A stretch of 15,167 nt of DNA from Acidobacteriaceae bacterium (GTDB lineage Bacteria > Acidobacteriota > Terriglobia > Terriglobales > Acidobacteriaceae), in NCBI GenBank assembly GCA_027364815.1, contig DAHXOQ010000034.1, forward strand, positions 1 to 15,167. Reading direction: 5' to 3'. Shown here piece after piece: positions 1 through 7,077 of this stretch. Within the stretch, counting starts at the first letter, position 1, and each line of letters starts with the position of its first letter. Position numbers and translations under genes: made by a program. Below the pieces are notes generated by a model. It was not told the DNA's origin, did no database searches, and worked only from the letters and a program-made list of their open reading frames with translations.

Positions 1-87
1 AGTCTTACTCAAAAAGTGGAGGGCCTCAAACAACCGTGATCCAGATGAGAGCAAGTGAAAGCGCTTGCAAAATCAATAGGAGGAGCT
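1..87 (+). other. Left edge: possible 3' end of an upstream gene, then a ribosome-binding site
   Basis: A reading frame open from position 2 ends at TGA 56-58 and would give a basic, hydrophilic C-terminal tail (ending RDPDESK). It could be the last codons of an upstream gene, but a second frame is open as well, so this is weak. The stretch ends with AGGAGG at 79-84, an almost ideal Shine-Dalgarno sequence. It lies 3 nt before the ATG at 88 if measured from its last base, and it decides the start of the next gene. No promoter was recognised. Confidence 0.3.
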
Positions 88-303
88 ATGACCGGCAGTA
101 AGCATAATCAAGAAGGAAACAGCAGCGATACGGGCGCGCCGGATCCAGGACCCTACTGGCGTCGTATGCATCGCAATTGGTGGTTTTGGGTTGGGGCTCT
201 ATTCATGGCGGCTGCGATAGGCGTTTATGTGATGACAGAGGACCTCTCATTTCTTCCAGGCGTTCATTCGCATCATTCAATGCCAGCGGAGAGCGCTCAA
301 TGA
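88..303 (+). CDS. Small single-helix membrane protein, unnamed family
   Basis: The product has 71 residues. A longer reading from GTG 55 is possible, but the strong AGGAGG at 79-84 selects the ATG at 88. The first 22 residues are hydrophilic and Gly/Pro/Asp-rich. A Trp-rich basic collar (YWRRMHRNWW, residues 23-32) leads into one transmembrane helix at about 32-50, followed by a short His-containing tail (HSHH, 60-63). The collar-helix pattern resembles the first half of DUF2933 proteins, but the second helix of that family is missing, so I do not assign it. The orientation is probably N-in by the positive-inside rule (inference). The next gene starts 31 nt downstream on the same strand, so they may be cotranscribed. 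Function unknown. Confidence 0.75.
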   Translation: MTGSKHNQEGNSSDTGAPDPGPYWRRMHRNWWFWVGALFMAAAIGVYVMTEDLSFLPGVHSHHSMPAESAQ

Positions 304-334
304 TGGATAATTTGAGTATGGTCAGCGGGAAAAT

Positions 335-1093
335 ATGAAGAAGCTGATTGTTTTTGATCTGGACGGAACGCTTGCGTTAAGCAAGTCGCCACTCAGTGTT
401 GAAATGGGCGCGCTTATGCATGAGTTGCTGGGAGTGGTCAAAGTCGCTGTCATCTCTGGCGGCACATGGCTTCAATTTCAACCACAGCTAATGGCGAATA
501 TTCAACACGACGATAGGCTTTTGAATCTGTCCTTGCTTCCAACGTGCGGCACAAAATTTTTCCAATATTCAGGGGAATGGAAGATGCTCTACGCGGAGGA
601 TTTTACTGCGGAAGAGAAAAGGAAAATCATTTCTGCACTGACTCAAGCCATCACGAGCGCCGGAATTCAAGTAGAAAAAACATGGGGCGATGCCATTGAA
701 GATCGTGGCAGCCAGATCACCTACTCCGCACTTGGTCAGCATGCGCCGCTAGACGAGAAGCAAAAATGGGATCCTGATTATACAAAGCGAAAGCGGATCA
801 AAACCATTCTAGATACATGGATTCCGGAGTTTTCTGTACGCATGGGCGGCGCTACTTCAATTGATATCACGAAGCATGGAATTGACAAGGCATACGGAAT
901 CAGGAAATTGCGCGATCTACTCGGCATCACGTTGGAAGAGATGATATACATCGGCGATGCTTTGTTTGCAGGTGGCAATGACTATCCAGCCAAAGAGGCA
1001 GGCGTAACTTGTATTCAAGTGAGCGGCCCCGATGAAACCAGGCTGGTGATTGAATCACTCATTGCAGTATTGGGAAACGGCAAACAAGTCTGA
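335..1093 (+). CDS. HAD-IIB family protein of the eukaryotic-type phosphomannomutase group
   Basis: The product has 252 residues and all HAD motifs are readable: DLDGT at 8-12 (nucleophile Asp8, acid/base Asp10), SGG at 41-43, Lys185 in the GIDKAYG segment, and IGDALFAGGND at 206-216 for the metal. The order and spacing of the cap segments (EDRGSQITYSALG at 122-134, RMGGATSIDIT at 169-179, then GIDK) follow human PMM1/PMM2 rather than Cof-type or sucrose-phosphate phosphatases. The expected activity is mannose-6-P to mannose-1-P interconversion, or a sugar-phosphate phosphatase; the sequence alone cannot separate the two. Human PMMs are of similar length. GCGGGA at 325-330 supports the ATG. 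It ends 12 nt from the convergent ppk2. A mannose-1-P supply would fit the glycosyltransferase/GH130 pair downstream, but they are in different transcription units. The family call is firm and the exact reaction is not. Confidence 0.88.
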   Translation: MKKLIVFDLDGTLALSKSPLSVEMGALMHELLGVVKVAVISGGTWLQFQPQLMANIQHDDRLLNLSLLPTCGTKFFQYSGEWKMLYAEDFTAEEKRKIISALTQAITSAGIQVEKTWGDAIEDRGSQITYSALGQHAPLDEKQKWDPDYTKRKRIKTILDTWIPEFSVRMGGATSIDITKHGIDKAYGIRKLRDLLGITLEEMIYIGDALFAGGNDYPAKEAGVTCIQVSGPDETRLVIESLIAVLGNGKQV

Positions 1094-1105
1094 TCGCAAT
1101 GAAAA

Positions 1106-1975
1106 TTACTTCTTAAGCTGCTTTTCGATGACGAGCAACTCCTTGTGACGTTTCCGTGTGATGAGGGGGTATGTATTCTTCAAATCCTTCAGCGCATCCA
1201 GTACAATTTGCGAGACGATCAGCCGCGCATTCTCTTTGTCATCAGCAGGCACAATATACCAGGGCGCATGACGCGTGCTAGTAGCTTGAAGACATTCTTC
1301 ATAGGCTTTTTTGTATTCTTTCCAGAACTTTCTCTCCTGAAAGTCTGTGGTGCTGAACTTCCAGTTTTTGTCTTTCACGTCAATGCGTTCCAGAAAGCGT
1401 TTGCGCTGTTCTTCGTGGGATAGGTGAAGAAAGATCTTCACTGTCTTAGTTCCATTGCGGTAGAGGTGCTTCTCCAAATCGACAATGGAGTCGTACCTGA
1501 GTTTCCAGAAATCCTTTTTGTCATGCAACTCTCCAGCAAGTTCCTGGTTGCGGAGAATCTCCGGGTGCACGCGCACGACCAATACCTCTTCGTAATACGA
1601 GCGATTAAAAATACCAATACGACCTCTTTCTGGCAGACGACATGTGGTGCGCCAAAGAAAGTCGTGCTGCAGTTCTTCGGCACTGGGCTGCTTGAAGCTG
1701 AAGACTTCGCAACCTGCGGGGTTTACACCGGATAAAACGTGACGGATAGCTCCATCTTTACCGGCTGCATCCATGCCTTGAAGAATTAGAAGCAGCGCAT
1801 GGCGATTGCATGCGAAGTGAAGTAATTGCAAGGCACTCAGATCGTGAGTGTGCTTTTCTATCATCGTTTGATATTGTTTTTTTGATTTGAAGTAGGGCGC
1901 AACAGTTGTTGGCCACTTGCCAAGATCCACTTTATGGTCTGGCGAGAGACGATAGCTCTTTGAATCTATGGTCAT
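1106..1975 (-). CDS. ppk2: PPK2-family polyphosphate:nucleotide phosphotransferase
   Basis: The product has 289 residues, a normal length for a one-domain PPK2. The Walker A loop GMDAAGKDG lies at 67-75, the second P-loop motif FNRSYYEE at 123-130, and the lid with conserved basic residues (RKRFLERID) at about 191-199. The FNRSYYEEVLVVRVHPE form, in place of the FDRSWYNR of class I enzymes, and the C-terminal APWYIVPADDKENAR block fit the polyphosphate:AMP/ADP phosphotransferase-like group often called class III. The family uses polyphosphate to phosphorylate nucleotides in the cytoplasm, supplying ADP/ATP under energy stress. The start ATG at 1975 is preceded by GTGAGG. It is convergent with the HAD gene and divergent from the small membrane-protein gene at 2157. 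A perfect -10 hexamer lies upstream at 2040-2045. The substrate class is inferred from motif form only. Confidence 0.93.
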   Translation of the reverse strand: MTIDSKSYRLSPDHKVDLGKWPTTVAPYFKSKKQYQTMIEKHTHDLSALQLLHFACNRHALLLILQGMDAAGKDGAIRHVLSGVNPAGCEVFSFKQPSAEELQHDFLWRTTCRLPERGRIGIFNRSYYEEVLVVRVHPEILRNQELAGELHDKKDFWKLRYDSIVDLEKHLYRNGTKTVKIFLHLSHEEQRKRFLERIDVKDKNWKFSTTDFQERKFWKEYKKAYEECLQATSTRHAPWYIVPADDKENARLIVSQIVLDALKDLKNTYPLITRKRHKELLVIEKQLKK

Positions 1976-2039
1976 TTTGCCTCACTTCCCAACAGTATTC
2001 TACGCGTGACAACGACAGTTCTGTACGGTTTTGCTCATC

Positions 2040-2045
2040 ATTATA
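2040..2045 (-). promoter_or_regulatory. Candidate -10 element of the ppk2 promoter
   Basis: Read on the minus strand this is TATAAT, a perfect sigma70-type -10, 65 nt upstream of the ppk2 start codon. No convincing -35 is seen at 16-18 nt, so activity may need an activator. The same AT-rich stretch gives TATAAC at 2042-2047 on the plus strand, so the divergent gene at 2157 could use an overlapping promoter. The 181-nt gap 1976-2156 holds no gene that I can see. Confidence 0.4.
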
Positions 2046-2156
2046 ACGATTCCGCTGCCACAATAAACACATGCAAGAGTTGTGATTTGCATCGGCATAG
2101 CTCTGGATCTACCCGGAGCATCTGGTGACGATTAACAAAATGAATGGAGACATCAC

Positions 2157-2351
2157 ATGTCGCTCGTAACAGTAGTGCTAACAATCGCCGTAGTGGGAAT
2201 CCTGTTGTGGCTCATTAACCGCTTTATACCGATGCAGGGACAAATCAAAAGTATTTTGAACGCCGTTGTGGTGATTGCGCTCGTACTATGGCTGCTCAAG
2301 ATTTTCGGCATGTTTCAGTATCTGTCGCAATTCCGTGTCGGCCACGCCTAA
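2157..2351 (+). CDS. Thivi_2564-type small membrane protein
   Basis: The product has 64 residues and is almost wholly hydrophobic: helix 1 at about 3-22, a short polar hinge (NRFIPMQGQIKS, 21-32), helix 2 at about 33-52, and a short polar tail. The INRFIPM-x(5)-IK-x-ILN segment followed by VVVIALVLWLLKIFG is the pattern I associate with the Thivi_2564 small-protein family found in many Proteobacteria and Acidobacteria; no function is established. GGAGA at 2146-2150 precedes the ATG by 6 nt. The gene is the first of the plus-strand block that includes the glycosyltransferase. Other small membrane proteins of this kind occur in the window (DUF3309 remnant at 2395, lmo0937 type at 12835), suggesting an envelope-stress setting (inference). 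Confidence 0.82.
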   Translation: MSLVTVVLTIAVVGILLWLINRFIPMQGQIKSILNAVVVIALVLWLLKIFGMFQYLSQFRVGHA

Positions 2352-2394
2352 TAAGCTTCACACTTCATTCAATTCTGATGTAATGAGGTGTCAA

Positions 2395-2550
2395 ATGCTT
2401 GCGACATTTCTGAATATTTTTCTGTATTAGTTTGCCATGCGATTCATGCGGTCGCGCGCCAATCGCATGCGTTGGGGTTATTTCCCGAGCGGTGGAATTG
2501 GAGCACTTCTTTTGATAGTCCTATTTTTACTGGTTACAAACAAGAATTAA
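2395..2550 (+). pseudogene. DUF3309-type small membrane protein gene interrupted by an in-frame amber codon
   Basis: A good ribosome-binding site (GAGG 2385-2388) is followed 6 nt later by ATG 2395 and MLATFLNIFLY, then TAG at 2428-2430. The same frame continues without another stop to TAA 2548-2550. It ends in WGYFPSGGIGALLLIVLFLL, which is the hallmark C-terminal half of DUF3309 proteins (WGYxPSGGLG plus a helix). The full frame is 51 codons before the stop, the family's usual size, and WGY falls at codons 27-29, where I recall it in intact members. The middle segment, normally GALPTWPHSR-like, reads FAMRFMRSRANRMR, as if CCN/TGG codons had changed to CGN/ATG. The simplest reading is a decaying gene. 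A shorter product from ATG 2437 or 2446 (38 or 35 residues, one helix), amber readthrough, or a sequencing error are alternatives. Confidence 0.7.
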
Positions 2551-2565
2551 CTGTGAAAGCAGGCC

Positions 2566-4956
2566 ATGATGTCTACAAATAACGGTGCACTTTCGCAAAA
2601 CAATGCCTCATTTGCAGAGCTGAATACAAACGCTCAAATGCAGAATGAGATGAATGAGTGCAAGCTTCCACTGCCTACCCGCATTGCATTTGTAGGCAAC
2701 TATCTGCCGAGGCAATGCGGCATCGCTACGTTTACAACTGACATCTGCACCGCACTGGCTGCCGAGTTTGGTGACGGCCGCCTCTTTGCGATTCCAGTGA
2801 ATGACCCTGATTCAACGTATGAGTATCCTGAGCAGGTACGCCTCGAGCTTGAGCAGGAAGATCTGAGCTCGTACAGGCGCGCTGCGGAGTTTTTGAATTT
2901 CAATGGCAATGACCTGGTTTGCCTGCAGCATGAGTATGGAATTTACGGTGGTGTTGCAGGGAGTTATATTTTGTCATTTTTGCGTCGGCTGAATATGCCG
3001 GTCGTAACTACGCTGCACACAGTGTTGCGTGAGCCTAATCCAGATCAACGGAGGGTGCTGGAAGAGATTGCGCGTCTCTCAGATCGTCTGATTGTGATGA
3101 GCGAGCAGGCTGCGCAATTTCTACGTGAGATCTATGCCGTTCCAGCGGGGAAGATCGACGTCATTCCGCATGGCGTGCCTGATTTTCAATTCATGGATCC
3201 AAATTACTTCAAAGACCGATTCGGTGCGGAAGGCAAGTCCGTGTTGTTGACTTTCGGGCTGCTTTCTCCGAATAAGGGGATTGAGAATGTTATTCGCGCA
3301 CTGCCTGCGATTCTTCTTGAGCATCCCAATGTTGTGTATGTTGTCTCCGGTGTAACGCATCCGCAGATACGTCGCCGAGAAGGTGAACGCTATCGTGAAG
3401 AACTGATCGCTCTTGCTACAGAGCTAGGCGTTTCAGAAAATCTTATTCTGGTCACTCGCTTTGTCAATGCCGAGGAGTTGGTGGAGCACGTCGGCGCCGC
3501 GGATATTTATATAACGCCGTATCGTCAAGAGGCGCAGATCGTTTCAGGCACCCTTGCCATCGCGCTTGGGGCAGGGAAGGCGATTATCTCAACACCTTAT
3601 TGGCATGCAAAAGAACTGCTGGCCGAGAGCCGAGGCATACTCGTACCATTTGAAAATCCAAAGGCGATTGCGGATGCCGTTTTGCGTCTTCTCAATAGCG
3701 ATGCCGAGCGTCATGCGATGCGAAAGCGCGCTTATCTGCACTCACGCGAGACAATCTGGCCAAAGACTGCACGCAAATACATGAAGAGTTTTCAGCGGGC
3801 TCGTTTTGAGCGGACGCTACAGCCGAGAGCCGCGCAAAAGGAGGACGCAGCTATTGAAGTTGCCACCCATCTTCCTAAACTCAACACGGATCATTTGTTG
3901 AGGATGACGGACGATACGGGTATTTTGCAGCACGCGATATTCTCATTAGCCAATTCGAGTGAAGGTTACACAACGGACGACAACGCACGTGCGCTTATCG
4001 TCTCTACACTTCTCGATGAGTCTGCCATGCAATCTGGTCGAACGCAAAACACGGGACTCACACATCGTTATCTTGCATTCTTATGGCTCGCCTTCAACAC
4101 AGATAGCGGGCGGTTCAGAAATTTTCTAGGCTATGACCGCCGCTGGCTCGAAGAAGTTGGCTCCGACGACAGTCATGGGCGCGCACTGTGGTCGCTCGGA
4201 AATGTGCTTGGGCACTCGCGCAATGCCGGGCTGCGAGGAGCAGCTGGAAGGCTCTTTGAAGCCGCGCTCCCTGCAGCGCAGAATTTTACCAGCCCGCGTG
4301 CCTGGGCATTTTCAATTCTTGGTATGCAGGCCTATCTGGACTGGTTTCCAGGTGACAGAGCGGTTCAGGGCATGCGTAACACGCTGGCAAATCGATTGCT
4401 CGACATTTATGAGCGAGCGCACACTCCAATGTGGAAATGGTTTGAGAAAAGCCTCTCCTACTCGAATGCGCGGCTTTCGCAAGCTTTGATCCTTGCCGGG
4501 TGGCGCAGTGGCAATCAACGTATGATTGAAGCAGGGATGGATTCACTCAAATGGCTTGTCGCCGAACAGCATCGTGACGACAAAGAGATTTTTGTCCCGA
4601 TCGGATCACAGGGATTCTTTGTTGAGGGCAATGAGAAGGCGCGCTTTGATCAACAGCCCGTCGAAGCCTGTGCAACAATTTCAGCTTGTCTCGATGTTTA
4701 TCGACTCAGCGAGGAAAGCTATTGGTATGAAGAGGCACAGCGCGTCTTTGGCTGGTTTCTAGGCAAGAACGATCTGCAACTGCCTCTCTATGATCCAACC
4801 ACGGGCGGTTGCAGAGATGGACTCCACCCCGACCGCATCAATGAGAATCAAGGCGCTGAATCAACGCTCTCCTTCCTGATGGCCCTGCTTGAAATGCAGG
4901 AAGCCAAAGTAACAAACGCACAAGAACGGATGACGGAAATGAGCATCACCTCTTGA
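2566..4956 (+). CDS. GT4 glycosyltransferase fused to a large C-terminal helical (toroid-like) domain
   Basis: The product has 796 residues, about twice a plain GT4 enzyme. Residues 38-410 are a GT-B fold: the nucleotide-sugar transferase N-domain opens with RIAFVGNYLPRQCGIATFT (39-57), PHGV at 201-204, LLTFGLLSPNKGIENVIRAL at 227-246, and the donor-site loop QEAQIVSGTLAIALGAGKAII at 321-341. Residues ~435-785 form a helical region with aromatic/acidic motifs: EGYTTDDNARA (466-476), GSDDSHGRALWSLG (532-545), WKWFEKSLSYSNARLSQAL (623-641), RFDQQPVEACA (693-703) and ENQGAEST (760-767). Their spacing suggests an (alpha/alpha)n toroid like those of glycoside hydrolases and sugar epimerases. No signal peptide is present, so it is probably cytoplasmic. 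Two adjacent ATGs (2566, 2569) have only a weak AGG upstream. The GH130 gene overlaps its stop codon, so the two probably act on related mannose-type glycans (inference). Donor and acceptor are unknown. Confidence 0.88.
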   Translation: MMSTNNGALSQNNASFAELNTNAQMQNEMNECKLPLPTRIAFVGNYLPRQCGIATFTTDICTALAAEFGDGRLFAIPVNDPDSTYEYPEQVRLELEQEDLSSYRRAAEFLNFNGNDLVCLQHEYGIYGGVAGSYILSFLRRLNMPVVTTLHTVLREPNPDQRRVLEEIARLSDRLIVMSEQAAQFLREIYAVPAGKIDVIPHGVPDFQFMDPNYFKDRFGAEGKSVLLTFGLLSPNKGIENVIRALPAILLEHPNVVYVVSGVTHPQIRRREGERYREELIALATELGVSENLILVTRFVNAEELVEHVGAADIYITPYRQEAQIVSGTLAIALGAGKAIISTPYWHAKELLAESRGILVPFENPKAIADAVLRLLNSDAERHAMRKRAYLHSRETIWPKTARKYMKSFQRARFERTLQPRAAQKEDAAIEVATHLPKLNTDHLLRMTDDTGILQHAIFSLANSSEGYTTDDNARALIVSTLLDESAMQSGRTQNTGLTHRYLAFLWLAFNTDSGRFRNFLGYDRRWLEEVGSDDSHGRALWSLGNVLGHSRNAGLRGAAGRLFEAALPAAQNFTSPRAWAFSILGMQAYLDWFPGDRAVQGMRNTLANRLLDIYERAHTPMWKWFEKSLSYSNARLSQALILAGWRSGNQRMIEAGMDSLKWLVAEQHRDDKEIFVPIGSQGFFVEGNEKARFDQQPVEACATISACLDVYRLSEESYWYEEAQRVFGWFLGKNDLQLPLYDPTTGGCRDGLHPDRINENQGAESTLSFLMALLEMQEAKVTNAQERMTEMSITS

Positions 4957-6017
4957 CCCCAGAAACTACATCATCAGAACAGATCGATCAAATTAGTTTA
5001 GAAGTCGCCCCTCCCGAATCCCATGTGGAGACGCAAACTGGTTTGCCTTTGTTTACACGTCATTTGAACAATCCAATCCTCACGCAAAGAGACTGGCCTT
5101 ATCCCATCAACAGTGTGATGAATGCAGGGGTTGTCAAGCTCCCTGATGGGGATACGCTGCTACTCTGTCGCGTGGAAGATCGCCGTGGGCTTTCTCACCT
5201 CTCCGCCGCGCGTTCAGCGAATGGAGTGGATAACTGGCGCATTGATACCACTCCAACATTGCAGTCAAACCCGCGCGAATATCCTGAAGAGATTTGGGGA
5301 ATTGAAGATCCGCGCATCACATTTGTGCCAGAGCTAGAGCAGTACGCCGTCGTATACACATCCTATGCAAGGGGTGGTCCCGGAGTATCACTGGCGTTAA
5401 CCAAGGACTTCAAGACATTTGAACGCTACGGTGTCATCATGCAGCCGGAAGACAAAGATGCGGCTTTGTTGCCAAGAAAGATGAATGGGCTCTGGGCGCT
5501 GATTCACCGGCCAGTTACAACGCTTGGCGCCCATATGTGGATATCCTACTCGCCTGATCTGCGCCATTGGGGCGGTCACAAGATCATGCTTGAAGCGCGA
5601 CGCGGCGGATGGTGGGATGCGAACAAGATTGGTCTCAGCTCACCGCCGATTGAAACTCCGGCAGGGTGGCTCACTATCTATCATGGCGTGCGCCGGACTG
5701 CATCGGGAAGCATTTATCGTCTGGGCCTTGCGCTCTTTGATCTGAATAGACCGGAGATTTGTTTGCAACGTGGCGACTCATGGATTTTCGGTCCGGAGGC
5801 TTGCTACGAGCGCGCTGGAGACGTAAAGGATGTTGTATTTCCATGCGGGCAAACCATCGCAGAAGATGGCGACACGATCAACCTTTATTACGGTGCGGCG
5901 GATACTTCCATGGCCCTGGCGACCGGCAGTATCAAGGCACTGCTTGCATGGCTTCAGGCCAACTCAAGCCCCACTCATGGAAACACCTACCAGCGCGACC
6001 TTGTCTCTGGCCGTTAG
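4953..6017 (+). CDS. GH130-family beta-mannoside phosphorylase or hydrolase
   Basis: The product has 354 residues, a typical one-domain five-bladed beta-propeller of the GH130 family (formerly DUF377). Recognisable blocks are SVMNAGVVKL (54-63), CRVEDRRG (72-79), IEDPR (117-121, Asp119 being the proton-donor position), KIGLSSPPIETPAGWLTIYHG (225-245) and YYGAADTS (312-319). Family members split beta-mannosidic bonds, by phosphorolysis releasing mannose-1-P or by hydrolysis; which type this is depends on the phosphate-binding residues and needs alignment. The N-terminal family region LFTRHLNNPIL lies before the first in-frame ATG, so the start must be upstream. TTG 4953 overlaps the GT stop in the sequence TTGA, and GAG 4941-4943 can serve as ribosome-binding site, so translation is probably coupled to the GT. 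There is no signal peptide, so it is cytoplasmic. Confidence 0.92.
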   Translation: MTPETTSSEQIDQISLEVAPPESHVETQTGLPLFTRHLNNPILTQRDWPYPINSVMNAGVVKLPDGDTLLLCRVEDRRGLSHLSAARSANGVDNWRIDTTPTLQSNPREYPEEIWGIEDPRITFVPELEQYAVVYTSYARGGPGVSLALTKDFKTFERYGVIMQPEDKDAALLPRKMNGLWALIHRPVTTLGAHMWISYSPDLRHWGGHKIMLEARRGGWWDANKIGLSSPPIETPAGWLTIYHGVRRTASGSIYRLGLALFDLNRPEICLQRGDSWIFGPEACYERAGDVKDVVFPCGQTIAEDGDTINLYYGAADTSMALATGSIKALLAWLQANSSPTHGNTYQRDLVSGR

Positions 6018-6028
6018 AAGGCAAACAG

Positions 6029-6238
6029 ATGGATTTTTCAAATCGCAGATGGCCGACATGGGTGCCTCGGTTGCTTTGGATTCGCCATGAGTGCCCACGC
6101 TGCAAATCGGTCAGATTCAAACCAGCCGAGTTGAGGTCGACTGATTTTCTGCTTGCGCTCTTTGCGCTGCGTCCGGTTCGGTGCATGTTCTGCTGGCGCA
6201 GATACTACTGGTTTGCTTTGCATGATGTGAACACTTAA
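6029..6238 (+). CDS. Small zinc-ribbon protein
   Basis: The product has 69 residues. The frame is open further upstream, overlapping GH130, but AGAAGG at 6016-6021 and ATG 6029 mark a start just 11 nt after the GH130 stop. Two CxxC knuckles, CPRC (22-25) and CMFC (52-55), separated by 26 residues, make a classic zinc ribbon. The region between them is hydrophobic (DFLLALFALRPVRC), and the second knuckle is followed by an aromatic/basic stretch (WRRYYWFA). Short proteins of this layout, CPxC...LRPFRCxxCxxRFY, are common and unnamed in Acidobacteria as I recall them. Zinc binding is a strong inference; DNA, RNA or protein partner is unknown. Its position inside the GT-GH130-VTT run suggests cotranscription. 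Confidence 0.78.
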   Translation: MDFSNRRWPTWVPRLLWIRHECPRCKSVRFKPAELRSTDFLLALFALRPVRCMFCWRRYYWFALHDVNT

Positions 6239-6279
6239 ACTGCCGGCGCAAGTTGCAACAGATATTGAGCAAGATCTGC

Positions 6280-6969
6280 ATGAGTCTGTTTGTTACACAA
6301 CCCGTCCGAACTCATCTTCCGCTGGCGCATACAGACATGATGCCTCGCTGGATTCTGCATCTGGGCGCCTTTGGATTATTTTTTGTTGCAATTGTGGATT
6401 CTTCAGTGATTCCATTGCCCTTGCCTGGAAGCACAGACCTATTACTTTTGATGATGTCTTCACACCGCGAATCTACACCCTGGTTACTTGCATCGTACGC
6501 GATTGCAGGCAGCATACTGGGCGGCTACACCACCTGGCACATTGGCCGTAAAGGTGGAGAAAAAGCACTCCAGCGCTATGTGCCGGCGCGAATGCTTGGA
6601 CGTGTGGTTAGATGGGTTAAAGATCATCGCATCCTCGCCGTCTTTCTGCCCGCGCTCCTGCCACCGCCTATTCCGCTCTTGCCATTTGCTCTTGCATCCG
6701 GCGCGCTCGGTGTTACGCGCACTCGTTTCCTGACTGTCTTCAGTCTGGCACGCGCACTCAGATACTCATTGGTTGCCTGGCTTGGCGCAACCTACGGGCG
6801 CAAAGTGACTCGGTTGTTTTCTTCGAGTCTGCAGAAGTGGTCAACACCGCTGCTTACTCTATTCGTCACATTGATGGTGGTTAGTTTGATCATCACTATT
6901 TTAAAAATTCGTAAAGCGCGCAAAGACGAAGCTGAAGACGAGAGCGATTTGAATCCACAATCAATTTAA
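6280..6969 (+). CDS. VTT/DedA-like (SNARE-associated, YqaA-type) membrane protein
   Basis: From ATG 6280 the product has 229 residues; TTG 6253 or ATG 6337 are possible other starts because no upstream Shine-Dalgarno is strong. Helical or re-entrant segments lie at about 25-58, with the VTT-type DSSVIPLPLPGSTDLLLL motif, and at 70-86 (GGYTTWHIGRKGG follows), 116-142 (FLPALLPPPIPLLPFALASG, a Pro-rich re-entrant loop), 148-172 and 188-208. The cytoplasmic tail is charged (KIRKARKDEAEDESD). The VTT fold is known from DedA-family lipid-carrier flippases and scramblase-like proteins; the substrate here is unknown. It closes the plus-strand block beginning with the small membrane proteins and GT, 41 nt after the zinc-ribbon gene, and is followed by a strong hairpin. 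A role in moving a lipid-linked glycan is possible but only a context-based guess. Confidence 0.85.
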   Translation: MSLFVTQPVRTHLPLAHTDMMPRWILHLGAFGLFFVAIVDSSVIPLPLPGSTDLLLLMMSSHRESTPWLLASYAIAGSILGGYTTWHIGRKGGEKALQRYVPARMLGRVVRWVKDHRILAVFLPALLPPPIPLLPFALASGALGVTRTRFLTVFSLARALRYSLVAWLGATYGRKVTRLFSSSLQKWSTPLLTLFVTLMVVSLIITILKIRKARKDEAEDESDLNPQSI

Positions 6970-6975
6970 TCTGAA

Positions 6976-7022
6976 ACAAGCAATACTGGCAGGGGAGAAT
7001 AACTCCAGCCAGTATTGCTTGT
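6976..7022. terminator. Long perfect inverted repeat between convergent genes (putative bidirectional terminator)
   Basis: Arms 6976-6990 and 7008-7022 are perfectly complementary over 15 bp (ACAAGCAATACTGGC and its complement). The 17-nt loop itself contains GGAG/CTCC (6994-6997 with 7003-7006), so the structure can extend. It starts 7 nt after the VTT stop and lies 56 nt downstream of the opposing YXWGXW gene's 3' end. There is no U-tract on the plus side and only a short TTT on the minus side, so it may act mainly as an mRNA 3'-end stabiliser. Confidence 0.6.
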
Positions 7023-7077
7023 GTACCTGCCAACTTTAAGGATTGGCTAACTATTTACGCTGCCCGCCGCCACCTGA

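Noticed and set aside
1424..1735. Plus-strand frames opposite ppk2
   Set aside because: They mirror a strongly conserved gene and show no motif, start signal or family pattern.
2388..2582. 64-residue frame from GTG 2388
   Set aside because: The DUF3309 signature lies in another frame; this one has no family features and overlaps the GT start.
5759..6028. Upstream extension of the zinc-ribbon frame inside GH130
   Set aside because: It lies wholly within the conserved GH130 frame; AGAAGG plus ATG 6029 gives a better start and the family-like part begins there.
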